DNA of 64,000 bases, taken from Chitinivibrionales bacterium (GTDB taxonomy: Bacteria; Fibrobacterota; Chitinivibrionia; Chitinivibrionales; WJKA01). The notes under the pieces were generated by a model. The model ran no database searches and was not told where the DNA came from. It saw only the letters and a list, made by a program, of their open reading frames with translations. Position 1 is the first letter of the stretch, and each line of letters opens with the position of its first letter. Positions 8,900-17,647 of this stretch are shown piece by piece. The position numbers were made by a program, and so were the translations under genes. The DNA lies in contig WJLW01000033.1 in NCBI GenBank assembly GCA_014728295.1, positions 1-64,000 on the forward strand. The letters run 5' to 3'.

Positions 8900-11800
8900 T
8901 TGGCGATAACTCGATCTGATAATCACGTTTCGTGGCCTGATTTTACCTTGCGAAAGGAATTGCCGATCTATTCCTGCCGCAATAAGATACTGCATTTGCT
9001 GCGGACGCATCAGGTGATTATTGTCAGTGGGGAGGCCGGTTGCGGTAAGACAACTCAGTTGCCGCTTATGTGCCTTGAAGCCGGACGCGGACGATACGGC
9101 AAAATTGGCATCACCCAACCCCGGCGAATTGCGGCAACATCAATTGCTCGACGGGTTGCGCTGGACTGTGAATCATCGGTTGGCGCCTTTGTCGGCTGTG
9201 AAACCCGGTTTAGCAAGCGAGAATCGCGACAAACGGTGGTCAAATTCATGACCGACGGGATTTTGTTGACCGAACTCCGGCGTGATCGGTTGCTCAAACA
9301 CTACGATACACTGATAATTGATGAAGCGCACGAACGCACATTGAATATCGATTTTATTCTCGGCTATTTACGCAAAATATTGCAGCGACGCCGAAATCTG
9401 AAAGTCATCATTTCATCAGCCACGATCAATACCCGGCTCTTCTCACAAGCCTTCCACAATGCACCGATAGTTGAGGCGGGGGGAAGGATGTATCACGTCG
9501 AGCTGCACTATGCTCCCTTAACAGGCGAACTTGCGGAAAAAGAGCGCGGATACATCCAGGCTGCTGTAGAGTCCGTTGAAGATGTGTGCAGTATGTCAAG
9601 CTCAGGCGATTTGCTGCTGTTTATGCCGACCGAAAGGGATATTATTGAGACCGTACGCAAATTATCCGGAAGGCGATTTGAAAATACGGTCGTCTTGCCG
9701 TTGTTTGCGCGCTTGTCTCAGGGGCGTCAGGCCGGCATTTTCGAGCAGTCGCAAAAGCGCAAAATCGTCGTCTCCACCAATGTTGCCGAAACGTCGCTGA
9801 CTGTCCCGGGCGTCAAATACGTAATTGATACGGGGCTGGCGAGGCTCAAGCGGTTCTCCCCGCATGCGCGTGTTACACGGTTGCCGGTAGAGTCGATATC
9901 CCGCGCCAGTGCAGATCAACGTATGGGACGATGCGGCCGTGTTCAAAACGGTGTGTGCATCCGCCTTTACAGCGAGGAAGATTACGGTGACCGAGATGCG
10001 TTTACTCCACCCGAAATACAGCGCAGCAATCTTTCCGATGTCATTTTGCGCATGGCTGAGGCGCAGTTGGGGGATATCGCGCATTTCCCGTTTTTAGAGC
10101 CGCCACCCGATAAGGCGGTCAAAGACGGGTTTGCGCATCTGATTGAGCTGGGGGCATTGACGCCGGATCGCAAACTGGCTTCAACAGGGCGAAACATGGC
10201 GAAGTTTCCACTTGATCCGCATATCTCGCGCATGCTGGTTGCGTCACACCATGAAAATGTGACGGCGGAGGTCGCCATACTAGCCGCAGGCCTTTCCGCA
10301 ATGGAGCCCCGCGAGCGGCCCCGTGAAAAACAGGATGAAGCTGATATCGCGCACCGGCGCCTCTGCGATAATCGTTCGGATTTTCTTTCGTATCTTACGC
10401 TGTGGAACGCCTATCATGAGGCGAAAAAAGAATTGAAATCCCAATCGCGTATCCGAGGATTTTGCCGGAAGAACTTTCTTTCATACAACCGCATGCAAGA
10501 ATGGGTTGATATTTATCGTCAGATCAGCCATCTTCACCATCCCGAACGATCAAGCGCCGTGCTAAGCGAAGAGGAACGCAATAACGCCATTCACCGTTCG
10601 GTGCTTACCGGGCTTGTCTCCAATGTCGCATTACAAAAGCAAGGCAATACCTATCGCAGCGCTCGCGGACGGGAGGTTATGCTCTTTCCGGGATCGGTGC
10701 TTTACCATTGCGGCCCCCGGTGGATTGCGTGTCAGGAAATTGTCGAGACGTCTCAACTTTTTGCCCGGACAGTCGGTCCAATTGATCCGAGCTGGGTCAT
10801 TGAATTTGCGCGTCCCTTGTGCCGGTTTCAGCGCCTGCACCCTTTCTTCGATGCGGAAACCGGATTTGTGCGTGCCTACGAGACCGTAACAATCTTTGGT
10901 CTTCCCCTGATTGAGCATCGGCTCATGCACCTGGGCGGCGTCGACCGGAAAAGAGCGCGGGATATCTTCATCCGGGAGGCTTTGACGGAAGAGAAGATGG
11001 AAAAATGCCTGCCGTTTTACCTGCACAACAAAAAGGTCCGGGCCGAAATTTCCGGAGCCGAAGCAAAATTGCGGCGCCGCGACATCATGATCGACGATGC
11101 CGTCATTGCGCAATGGTATGACGAGCGTCTTCCCGACATTGTATCGGAAAAGGAGCTGCAGCGTTTTTGCCACCATCCCGACAACGACGCGTCACTCAGA
11201 TTCGATCCTCAAACGCTGCTGGCGCGTTCTGTTCCCGATGACGTGGCAAAATACCCCGATGTTGTCAAAATCGGCGGTACGACATTCAACGTTTCTTATA
11301 AATTCGATCCAGGTTCCCGTGACGACGGCGCGACAGTGCAAATTTCATCTCACGAACGTCGATATCTTGACGAAACCGTAAGCGATTGGGTGATCCCCGA
11401 GCTGTATCGCGAACGCATCTACCACCATGTAAAAAGTTTACCTAAGCGAATCCGCAAGCGGTTCGTTCCTCTACCGCAGACGGCTGAAAATCTGGCTTCG
11501 GTGATAGAGCAGTATCGAACACCGGGAACCTCATTCGAAAAAGCACTGGCACAGGCTCTACATAAAAAATATGGACAGGTAATTCCCTCTTCGGCATTCG
11601 ACAAAGAAAAATTGCCCGCGCATGTAAAGGTTCATTTTTCTTCGCAGCTTCAGCAAATTGAGCAGCAGGTCGTTTCCCACCCGACTAGTGATAAAAAATG
11701 GGAATCGGAATTTAAAAAATGGGGTAAACGAAAATTGATGTGCTGGGACTTTGGCGATATATCCGACAAAGTTGCAATTGTACAGGATACTGAGGGGCAT

Positions 11801-12637
11801 TCCGTTTTTGGCTATCCGGCGCTTTGCTCTATGGGTGACCGGGTTGATTTGATAGCCACAACCAGTATCGAAAAGCGCAATGCCATACATTTGCAGGGGG
11901 TGCGCAAGCTTTTCGAGTCGGTCGCATCAAAGGAATTGGCGTGGTTGACCAAAGATGTGCGTTTTTCGCACTCACTTAAAGTGCTGGCTGCGCCCTGGGG
12001 AGAAACAAAAAAAATGGAACGGCAATTATTTGCTATGATCAAGAGTAGTGCTCTTCCGAAAGTGTTGACCAAGGTAACGACACCGCAAAAATTTGCCGGG
12101 CTTGAAGAGCGGGGGCGTCAATTTATTGTCCGGGCCGGCCAAGAGGCTCTTGAATTATACCGCCAGACGCTTGAAATGCATGGGCAATTATCTCAGTCTA
12201 TTCGAAAGCATGCCGGTGCGTTGCGCAACAGCGCTTCAAAAGAGATTGCCCGGGAATTGGAGTTGATGCTTTCCAATTATATGCGAGAATTGCATGAGGG
12301 CAGGTTGCACTACCCGAAATTTCGCAATTATCCCCGCTATTTCAAAGCGTTTCGCTTTCGCATTGAGCGCGCATTTAGCGACCCGGCGAAATACCGCCAA
12401 CGCAGGGCGATAGAGCTCAAATACTCTGACAAATGTGACAGGCTCAAATCAATTGAAACTCCGCCGGAGGGCATCCTTGTTGATATTGACGAATTCGATT
12501 TAATGGTGGAGGAATTCAGGGTTTCACTTTTTGCTCAGCAGGAGGTGCGGACGGTATTCCCGATTTCAGAGAAACGCCTTGATAAGAAATGGGGGAAGAT
12601 TAAAGATGTATTGGTGATTGAAGGGTTCGAGGTGTGA
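8900..12637 (+). CDS. hrpA: ATP-dependent RNA helicase, HrpA-like (DEAH/RHA family)
   Basis: The product has about 1245 residues, the length of HrpA. The order is RecA-like domain 1 with GEAGCGKT (residues 44-51) and DEAH in LIIDEAHERTL, RecA-like domain 2 with the motif VI block QRMGRCGRV, a winged-helix/HA2 region, an OB fold, and a long C-terminal DUF3418-like part (starting around GGVDRKRARDIFIREAL). HrpA-type helicases act on structured RNA, and E. coli HrpA rescues collided ribosomes. The frame can be extended to a TTG at 8870, but the TTG at 8900 has AAGGA 8 bases upstream and is preferred. It is monocistronic and divergent from the response regulator. Confidence 0.9.
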   Translation: MAITRSDNHVSWPDFTLRKELPIYSCRNKILHLLRTHQVIIVSGEAGCGKTTQLPLMCLEAGRGRYGKIGITQPRRIAATSIARRVALDCESSVGAFVGCETRFSKRESRQTVVKFMTDGILLTELRRDRLLKHYDTLIIDEAHERTLNIDFILGYLRKILQRRRNLKVIISSATINTRLFSQAFHNAPIVEAGGRMYHVELHYAPLTGELAEKERGYIQAAVESVEDVCSMSSSGDLLLFMPTERDIIETVRKLSGRRFENTVVLPLFARLSQGRQAGIFEQSQKRKIVVSTNVAETSLTVPGVKYVIDTGLARLKRFSPHARVTRLPVESISRASADQRMGRCGRVQNGVCIRLYSEEDYGDRDAFTPPEIQRSNLSDVILRMAEAQLGDIAHFPFLEPPPDKAVKDGFAHLIELGALTPDRKLASTGRNMAKFPLDPHISRMLVASHHENVTAEVAILAAGLSAMEPRERPREKQDEADIAHRRLCDNRSDFLSYLTLWNAYHEAKKELKSQSRIRGFCRKNFLSYNRMQEWVDIYRQISHLHHPERSSAVLSEEERNNAIHRSVLTGLVSNVALQKQGNTYRSARGREVMLFPGSVLYHCGPRWIACQEIVETSQLFARTVGPIDPSWVIEFARPLCRFQRLHPFFDAETGFVRAYETVTIFGLPLIEHRLMHLGGVDRKRARDIFIREALTEEKMEKCLPFYLHNKKVRAEISGAEAKLRRRDIMIDDAVIAQWYDERLPDIVSEKELQRFCHHPDNDASLRFDPQTLLARSVPDDVAKYPDVVKIGGTTFNVSYKFDPGSRDDGATVQISSHERRYLDETVSDWVIPELYRERIYHHVKSLPKRIRKRFVPLPQTAENLASVIEQYRTPGTSFEKALAQALHKKYGQVIPSSAFDKEKLPAHVKVHFSSQLQQIEQQVVSHPTSDKKWESEFKKWGKRKLMCWDFGDISDKVAIVQDTEGHSVFGYPALCSMGDRVDLIATTSIEKRNAIHLQGVRKLFESVASKELAWLTKDVRFSHSLKVLAAPWGETKKMERQLFAMIKSSALPKVLTKVTTPQKFAGLEERGRQFIVRAGQEALELYRQTLEMHGQLSQSIRKHAGALRNSASKEIARELELMLSNYMRELHEGRLHYPKFRNYPRYFKAFRFRIERAFSDPAKYRQRRAIELKYSDKCDRLKSIETPPEGILVDIDEFDLMVEEFRVSLFAQQEVRTVFPISEKRLDKKWGKIKDVLVIEGFEV

Positions 12638-12659
12638 ATTGGCGGGCGCGGGCTCATAG

Positions 12660-12679
12660 ATTCCCGTCTTCACGGGAAT
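12660..12679. repeat. REP-like palindrome
   Basis: ATTCCCGT (12660-12667) and ACGGGAAT (12672-12679) are a perfect 8-base inverted repeat around a CTTC loop, followed by GACATATTG. The motif ATTCCCGTCTTCACGGGAAT looks like a dispersed intergenic palindrome rather than a terminator, since no T-run follows on either strand. It lies between the convergent hrpA and STAS genes; the rest of that 122-base gap is unremarkable. Confidence 0.55.
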
Positions 12680-12759
12680 GACATATTGCAGCATCTCGCG
12701 TTCAGAGGTTTGACGCATTTCCTATCGTCATCCCCACGCAGTCAAAATGCCGAAATACG

Positions 12760-13119
12760 TTACCTGTCCAAATCGTCTGCAGATTTATACATTGCAACAA
12801 TTTTTTGCAACCCAACGCTTTCAAACCCATCCTGAATTTTATCCGAAACATTGACCAGACACAAATCTCCACCGCGACCGGATACGTTTTTTTTAAGCCG
12901 CACAATCATGCCGAATCCGGAGCTGTACATGTGGGTAGTATTACAGAGGTCAACAACAACTTTCTCCACCTTCTCATCGAGACAACCGTCAATCTTCTTT
13001 TCCACCTGGCGATAGTCATCCATGCTAATGGCATCCGGAAGCGTTATCCAGGCGGTTGCGGATTTTCTCTCTATGGTAAGCCCTTTGATTTCATCCTGGG
13101 CCTTTTCTGAATGGGCCAT
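12760..13119 (-). CDS. STAS-domain protein (anti-sigma factor antagonist type)
   Basis: The product has 119 residues with a SpoIIAA/RsbV-like STAS fold: WITLPDAISMDDYRQVEKKI, then VVVDLCNTTHMYSSGFGMIV with serines at the usual phosphorylation site, then LCLVNVSDKIQDGFESVGL. STAS proteins of this kind bind and are phosphorylated by a serine kinase/anti-sigma factor in partner-switching systems. No RsbW-like kinase or phosphatase is in the window. It is the last minus-strand gene after the V-ATPase operon, but a large hairpin separates it from atpK, so co-transcription is uncertain. Confidence 0.82.
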   Translation of the reverse strand: MAHSEKAQDEIKGLTIERKSATAWITLPDAISMDDYRQVEKKIDGCLDEKVEKVVVDLCNTTHMYSSGFGMIVRLKKNVSGRGGDLCLVNVSDKIQDGFESVGLQKIVAMYKSADDLDR

Positions 13120-13220
13120 GTGTGCACTCCGGGCAATTCTGGTTTGTTATTTTGCGTCAAGCTTATTATACAATTAGGGCAGAACCAATCTCAATGGCAG
13201 AGGCGCATATTGTCAAATAG

Positions 13221-13268
13221 AAAATGCCTCCCGGAAATAGTGGCACTATCCGCAAGAGGAGGCATTTT
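13221..13268 (-). terminator. hairpin at the end of the V-ATPase operon
   Basis: AAAATGCCTCC (13221-13231) pairs perfectly with GGAGGCATTTT (13258-13268). The loop holds a second short stem (ATAGT/ACTAT). It starts 16 bases after the stop of subunit K on the minus strand and ends in TTTT, so it is a probable terminator or attenuator between atpK and the STAS gene. Confidence 0.7.
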
Positions 13269-13283
13269 GATTGTTTCGCATTA

Positions 13284-13748
13284 TCAGGCAGCCAGCAATG
13301 ATTGCATAAGTATAGCGGCAACCAGAGCCAGAATTGCATAGAATTCCGGAAAAACGGCAAGAATGAACGTATTGCCGAATACGTTATGACCACCGCCCAT
13401 TGCTGCAATACCGTTTGCACAAACTCTGCCCTGTTGAATCGCGGAAATCAATGCCGCAACACCAAGGCCAATGCCGGCGCCGAGTGCTACGGATCCCTGC
13501 AGAAGAGTCATGCCCGCGCCGAGTCCGCCAAGCGCGGTATTGTACATAATGAACCCGACAAAACCATACAATCCCTGTGTTGCCGGAAGTGCCGCGAGGA
13601 TAAGGCCGTTACCGAATGCTTCGGGTTTTTTCTTCATCATGCCAATAACGGATGCCCCGCCAATTGCTGTTCCGATAGCGGATCCTGCTCCCGATAGACC
13701 TACCATGATACCCATTCCAATCATTGCAAGGGTGTGTCCCCAGTCCAT
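13284..13748 (-). CDS. atpK: V/A-type ATPase rotor subunit K (16-kDa proteolipid), probable Na+ type
   Basis: The product has 154 residues forming two fused two-helix hairpins, as in Enterococcus NtpK. The ion site residues known from that Na+ V-ATPase appear to be conserved: Leu54, Thr57 and Gln58 in LPATQGLYGF, a glutamine in SAIQQGRV (Q105/Q106), and the essential carboxylate Glu135 in FPEFYAIL. The first hairpin has Gln rather than a carboxylate, so there is one carboxylate per four helices. The ring couples ion flow to ATP synthesis or hydrolysis in the membrane. It is the last V-ATPase gene of the operon, 36 bases after subunit I. Sodium specificity is inferred from residues, not shown. 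Confidence 0.93.
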   Translation of the reverse strand: MDWGHTLAMIGMGIMVGLSGAGSAIGTAIGGASVIGMMKKKPEAFGNGLILAALPATQGLYGFVGFIMYNTALGGLGAGMTLLQGSVALGAGIGLGVAALISAIQQGRVCANGIAAMGGGHNVFGNTFILAVFPEFYAILALVAAILMQSLLAA

Positions 13749-13784
13749 AAATTGACCTCCTCGAACGGTGAAGTTGGTTTGCTA

Positions 13785-15686
13785 TTACTTAATTTCCCTG
13801 GTAAATGGACGGAACGGTTTTGCCCCGCCGTTGAATTCAAGATTATTGTAAAATTCCACAAACGTCAAACGTAGTGGATGCACAAATGCACCCAGTGAAG
13901 CAAGGGCAAAATTGAGCGCATGTCCAAAGATCAAGATCAGTATGGTAAACACAATGAGCGGCGACCCATAAGATACATCGCCGGTTTCGCTGGTAACGAA
14001 CATAAATGCAATTTGATTAAAAGCGGCGCCAAGCAAGCCGCCGGCCAGACCCAGAGCAAACAGACGCAGATAACTCAGCGAATCGCCCATTAAACCCTGC
14101 GCAAAGTTGTAAAGCTCCCACAGTCCAAGACCAAGCCGGACCGGGATGATTTTCTGCGGATTATTGAACAGCAGCAGCAGGCCCAGTCCGCCGAAAATAA
14201 GGGCCTGCATGACCGAATCAGGAATGGAGGCGATCGATTCGCCTACCTGAACAATGCCGAAGCTGAATTTGCGCAAATCAATAAAATCAATCTTGGTCAT
14301 GAGAATGCCGATACCTGCTATCATCAGCAAGGTGGCCAATGGCTGGATGCCATAGACCGGCCCTTGATTGCGAACGCGATTGATCATTTTCAAAATGACG
14401 CCAAACATCATTTGCAGCAAGCCGATATAAAGTGAAAACGGCATAGCGGGAAAGTATGTTCCCGTATCTGTAGCGACCGGCGTCAGCAGAGCGGCTCCCG
14501 GTCCATTGGGAAAATAGCCGTTTTCCATGCCCGGCACGGCAAAAATGGCATGCCCGAAAAAGGTGTTGAGCAGGAGACCGCCAATTGAGGTAGTAACCCC
14601 AAGGACCAGTCCCAGATACATGAAAATCTTCAATTTTGCAGGACCTTTGACCAGGCCGATTGCCGAGATTATCAGCAACAGCAGGCCGTAGCCCAGATCG
14701 CCCAGGCAAATCCCGAAAAAGAAGGCAAAGAAGGGCGCGACAAACGGCGTCGGATCGAGCTCGAAATAGTCGGGGAGAGAGTAGATGTTAATGATCGGCT
14801 CAAACAGACAAGCAAATTTATTATTCTTTAGTTTGACGGGCGCATTATCGTCGGGTGTTGCGTCGGTAAATGAGTACCATGCGGGGAACGTATCCAGAAA
14901 AGCTGCGACTTTGTTTTGCAGGTTTTCGGGAATCCAACCGGTTAATGACAGCACTCTTCCTTCGGCGCCGTTTTCCATACTCAGTCCGGCTGCTTCGTAA
15001 TCTCGACCGACCTGCTGGTCGGCAAGGTATTCGTCAAGCACGTCGCAGTAAGCCGAAAGCTGGAGGAGTTCGTGCTCTGCAGCAGCTTTTTGCGATTCGA
15101 GACGTTCAACTTCCTTGTGCGCAGCACTGAGCGAGGTTGTGGGCAGGGTCACTTCATCTGCAGCGATTTCCGCGCGCTCATTGCGCTCCAGGCTGACAAA
15201 GTAGACGGTGGATCCATGGTGGCTAATAACCTCCAGAGTCAGCTTTTCCCGGGGAAGCGTGTTGAATTTTTTTTCGGTCGTTTCAAAAAAACGTAACGTG
15301 ATACCAACCTGCGAAAGGCGCGCAACCTGTTCCGGAGCGAAATCTCCCCAGGGCCGCAGCAGGGCAATGTTTTTCTTCTGCGCTTGAAGCTGTGCCGCGA
15401 GGGATTCTTTGCGTGAGTCAAGCTCATCGTATTCTTTCAGGATCTGTTCGGCGCTTTTTGCATCGGCTTTCGAGACGGGCTCCGGCGACGATTTGGCGAT
15501 CAGGCTTAATGCTTTTGAAACTCGCTCTGAATTTTTCAGCTTGCTTTGAATCGATTGCAGCGTTGCGGAAGTTGCATCCGGATTCTCGACGATGTGGACG
15601 ACACCAAGGCCCTGCAGCTTATTCAGAAAGCGCTCTTTTTCTTTGTGGTAGAGGAGCAGAGACAATTTCTTCACCGGTTGAATCAT
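13785..15686 (-). CDS. atpI: V/A-type ATPase subunit I (a-subunit, ion channel)
   Basis: This 633-residue protein has a cytoplasmic N-terminal half rich in coiled coil (residues about 1-330) and a C-terminal half with about seven to eight membrane helices. Typical blocks are PFFAFFFGICLGDLGYG and SLSYLRLFALGLAGGLL; the second contains the essential arginine of the half-channels. It forms the stator channel against the K ring and anchors the peripheral stalk. Its ATG overlaps the stop of subunit D by 4 bases (ATGA), indicating translational coupling. Confidence 0.93.
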   Translation of the reverse strand: MIQPVKKLSLLLYHKEKERFLNKLQGLGVVHIVENPDATSATLQSIQSKLKNSERVSKALSLIAKSSPEPVSKADAKSAEQILKEYDELDSRKESLAAQLQAQKKNIALLRPWGDFAPEQVARLSQVGITLRFFETTEKKFNTLPREKLTLEVISHHGSTVYFVSLERNERAEIAADEVTLPTTSLSAAHKEVERLESQKAAAEHELLQLSAYCDVLDEYLADQQVGRDYEAAGLSMENGAEGRVLSLTGWIPENLQNKVAAFLDTFPAWYSFTDATPDDNAPVKLKNNKFACLFEPIINIYSLPDYFELDPTPFVAPFFAFFFGICLGDLGYGLLLLIISAIGLVKGPAKLKIFMYLGLVLGVTTSIGGLLLNTFFGHAIFAVPGMENGYFPNGPGAALLTPVATDTGTYFPAMPFSLYIGLLQMMFGVILKMINRVRNQGPVYGIQPLATLLMIAGIGILMTKIDFIDLRKFSFGIVQVGESIASIPDSVMQALIFGGLGLLLLFNNPQKIIPVRLGLGLWELYNFAQGLMGDSLSYLRLFALGLAGGLLGAAFNQIAFMFVTSETGDVSYGSPLIVFTILILIFGHALNFALASLGAFVHPLRLTFVEFYNNLEFNGGAKPFRPFTREIK

Positions 15687-16282
15687 GCTGCCTCCGCTGC
15701 GGCTATTTTGTTTTTGAGAATTTTCTGCGATGATTTGGCCAGATTCTCTTCATCTTCCAGAAATCTCTTGATTTTGAGAATCGCTTCATTGAAGGCCGGA
15801 ATCTGAACTTTTTCGTAGAGATTGACTTTCTGAGTTGTTTTTTTGCGGGCGTATTCAAGAATGTCAACCTTTTTTCGGGCAACTTCTTCTTCAATACGTA
15901 GTGATACGATCTGCTTGAGCAGCTCTATACCCCGGGGGATCCAGGAAGGCATGGCGAATAGGCTGAATGGCTCGATCTCGAATTCGGCGTGTCGAAAAAT
16001 TGGTGTCTTTACACCTGCTATTTTCTTGATATCAATCATCACATCCTTGACTTTGGCAAGTCCCGAGGGGAACTCGGCCCACAGGCGATGTGTCGCGCTG
16101 ATGTCATGCTGCAATTCATCAAGCTGCTTCCGGACACGGTCGACTTCGTATTTTGCCTTTTTTACCTCGACGCGCAACGCTGCTTCCTTTGCCTGCAGCG
16201 TCGGCAGCGCGTTCTCGCGTACCTTCAGCTCCTTTTGAAAACGCTGCAGTGCAATTTTGTTGTATTGAATTTTGAGGGCCAT
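15683..16282 (-). CDS. atpD: V/A-type ATPase subunit D (central stalk)
   Basis: This 199-residue, largely alpha-helical protein starts with KIQYNKIALQRFQKELKVRE and carries long charged heptad stretches at both ends, as expected for the coiled-coil rotor axle that turns inside the A3B3 head. It lies between subunit B (45 bases upstream) and subunit I (4-base overlap). In most A/V-ATPases subunit F binds D, but no F gene is seen in this operon, as in related clusters of Chlamydia and Treponema. Confidence 0.9.
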   Translation of the reverse strand: MALKIQYNKIALQRFQKELKVRENALPTLQAKEAALRVEVKKAKYEVDRVRKQLDELQHDISATHRLWAEFPSGLAKVKDVMIDIKKIAGVKTPIFRHAEFEIEPFSLFAMPSWIPRGIELLKQIVSLRIEEEVARKKVDILEYARKKTTQKVNLYEKVQIPAFNEAILKIKRFLEDEENLAKSSQKILKNKIAAAEAA

Positions 16283-16327
16283 GCGTACTCCGTGTCACGT
16301 CGGTATGCGACGTGACGAAGAGATGGG

Positions 16328-17647
16328 TTAGTCTTTCCAGTATTTGTTGACCAGTTCCTGCTTGACACCGACCTCTTCCCTGGAGAAGTACTTTGCAAAC
16401 AGACGCCAGCCGGTGTCAAGCATCTTGTCTATTTCGATGTTGATGTCGATTGCCAGCAACTCCCGGGAATAATCTTTCGCATAGTCCAGACACCGCCGGT
16501 CATAATCGGTCAGATCAAAACCGTTTTCGAGTTTGGTTTTGGCGCTGGCGGCATCCGCGAACAGGCGCACGCAGGCATTCATCACCTGGGGATGATCCTC
16601 GCGTGTCTTTTTGCCGATAACCAGTTGCTTGAGCCGGGACAGGCTGCGGAATGGATCGATAATTACTTTGCTTATGTCGGTATCGCGGCGCAAAAATAGC
16701 TGACCTTCGGTAATGTAGCCGGTGTTGTCGGGAATCGCGTGGGTGATATCACCGCCGCTCAAGGTGGTCACCGCAATAATTGTGATAGAGCCGCCTTCGG
16801 GAAATTGTACCGCTTTTTCGTAAATCTTGGCCAGGTCGCTGTAGAGCGATCCGGGCATGCTGTCTTTTGATGGGATTTGGTCCATGCGGTTGGAGACGAT
16901 ACTCAACGCGTCGGCAAAGAGGGTCATATCCGTCAAAAGAGCCAGTACCTTGAAATTTCTGGTGGTAGCGAAATATTCGGCTGTGGTCAGACACATATCG
17001 GGAATAAGCAGTCGCTCTACCGGAGGATCTTCGGTGGTATTCATGAAACAGATGATTCTGTCCAGCGCACCGGCATTATCAAAAACCGATTTGTAATAGA
17101 GGTAGTCGTCATTTGACATGCCCATGCCGCCCAGTACAATCAAATCGGCCTGTGCACGCAGAGCAACATCCGCCATGACCTGATTGAAGGGCTGGTCGGG
17201 ATCGGCGAAGAAGGGTATTTTCTGTCCGGTTACCAGGGTGTTGTTCAAGTCGATGCCGGCGATGCCGGTGGCGATCAATTCGGAGGGCTGCTTACGGCGA
17301 ACGGGGTTAACCGACGGTCCGCCGATTTCAACTTCGTCTCCGTCAACCGCAGGGCCGCCGTCGATGGGTTGGCCGTATGCGTTGAAAAAACGTCCGCGCA
17401 TTTCATTGGAAACCTTAACCGTCGGCGGTTTGCCGGTAAAGATGACTTCGGCATTGGTGGCAACGCCCGGCGTGCCGGTGAATATCTGCAGAATTACCTT
17501 GTTTCCGTTGATTTTTACAACCTGTGCCGGGCGACCGGCAACATAAGCCATTTCCTCATTGGTCACACCTTCAGCTTCAACCGTACAGGTAGCCTTGGTG
17601 ATATTTTCGATATGAGTGTATATCTTCTGAAATGCTTTAGTATTCAT
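16328..17647 (-). CDS. atpB: V/A-type ATPase subunit B (non-catalytic)
   Basis: This 439-residue regulatory subunit of the A3B3 head shows MRGRFFNAYGQPIDGGP and PIDGGPAV near the N-terminus, QKIPFFADPDQPFNQV at the position of the degenerate P-loop, and SLSRLKQLVIGKKTREDH toward the C-terminus. It lacks a functional Walker A motif, as expected for B. Its ATG shares one base with the stop of subunit A (TAATG), so the two are translationally coupled and made in equal amounts. Confidence 0.95.
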   Translation of the reverse strand: MNTKAFQKIYTHIENITKATCTVEAEGVTNEEMAYVAGRPAQVVKINGNKVILQIFTGTPGVATNAEVIFTGKPPTVKVSNEMRGRFFNAYGQPIDGGPAVDGDEVEIGGPSVNPVRRKQPSELIATGIAGIDLNNTLVTGQKIPFFADPDQPFNQVMADVALRAQADLIVLGGMGMSNDDYLYYKSVFDNAGALDRIICFMNTTEDPPVERLLIPDMCLTTAEYFATTRNFKVLALLTDMTLFADALSIVSNRMDQIPSKDSMPGSLYSDLAKIYEKAVQFPEGGSITIIAVTTLSGGDITHAIPDNTGYITEGQLFLRRDTDISKVIIDPFRSLSRLKQLVIGKKTREDHPQVMNACVRLFADAASAKTKLENGFDLTDYDRRCLDYAKDYSRELLAIDINIEIDKMLDTGWRLFAKYFSREEVGVKQELVNKYWKD

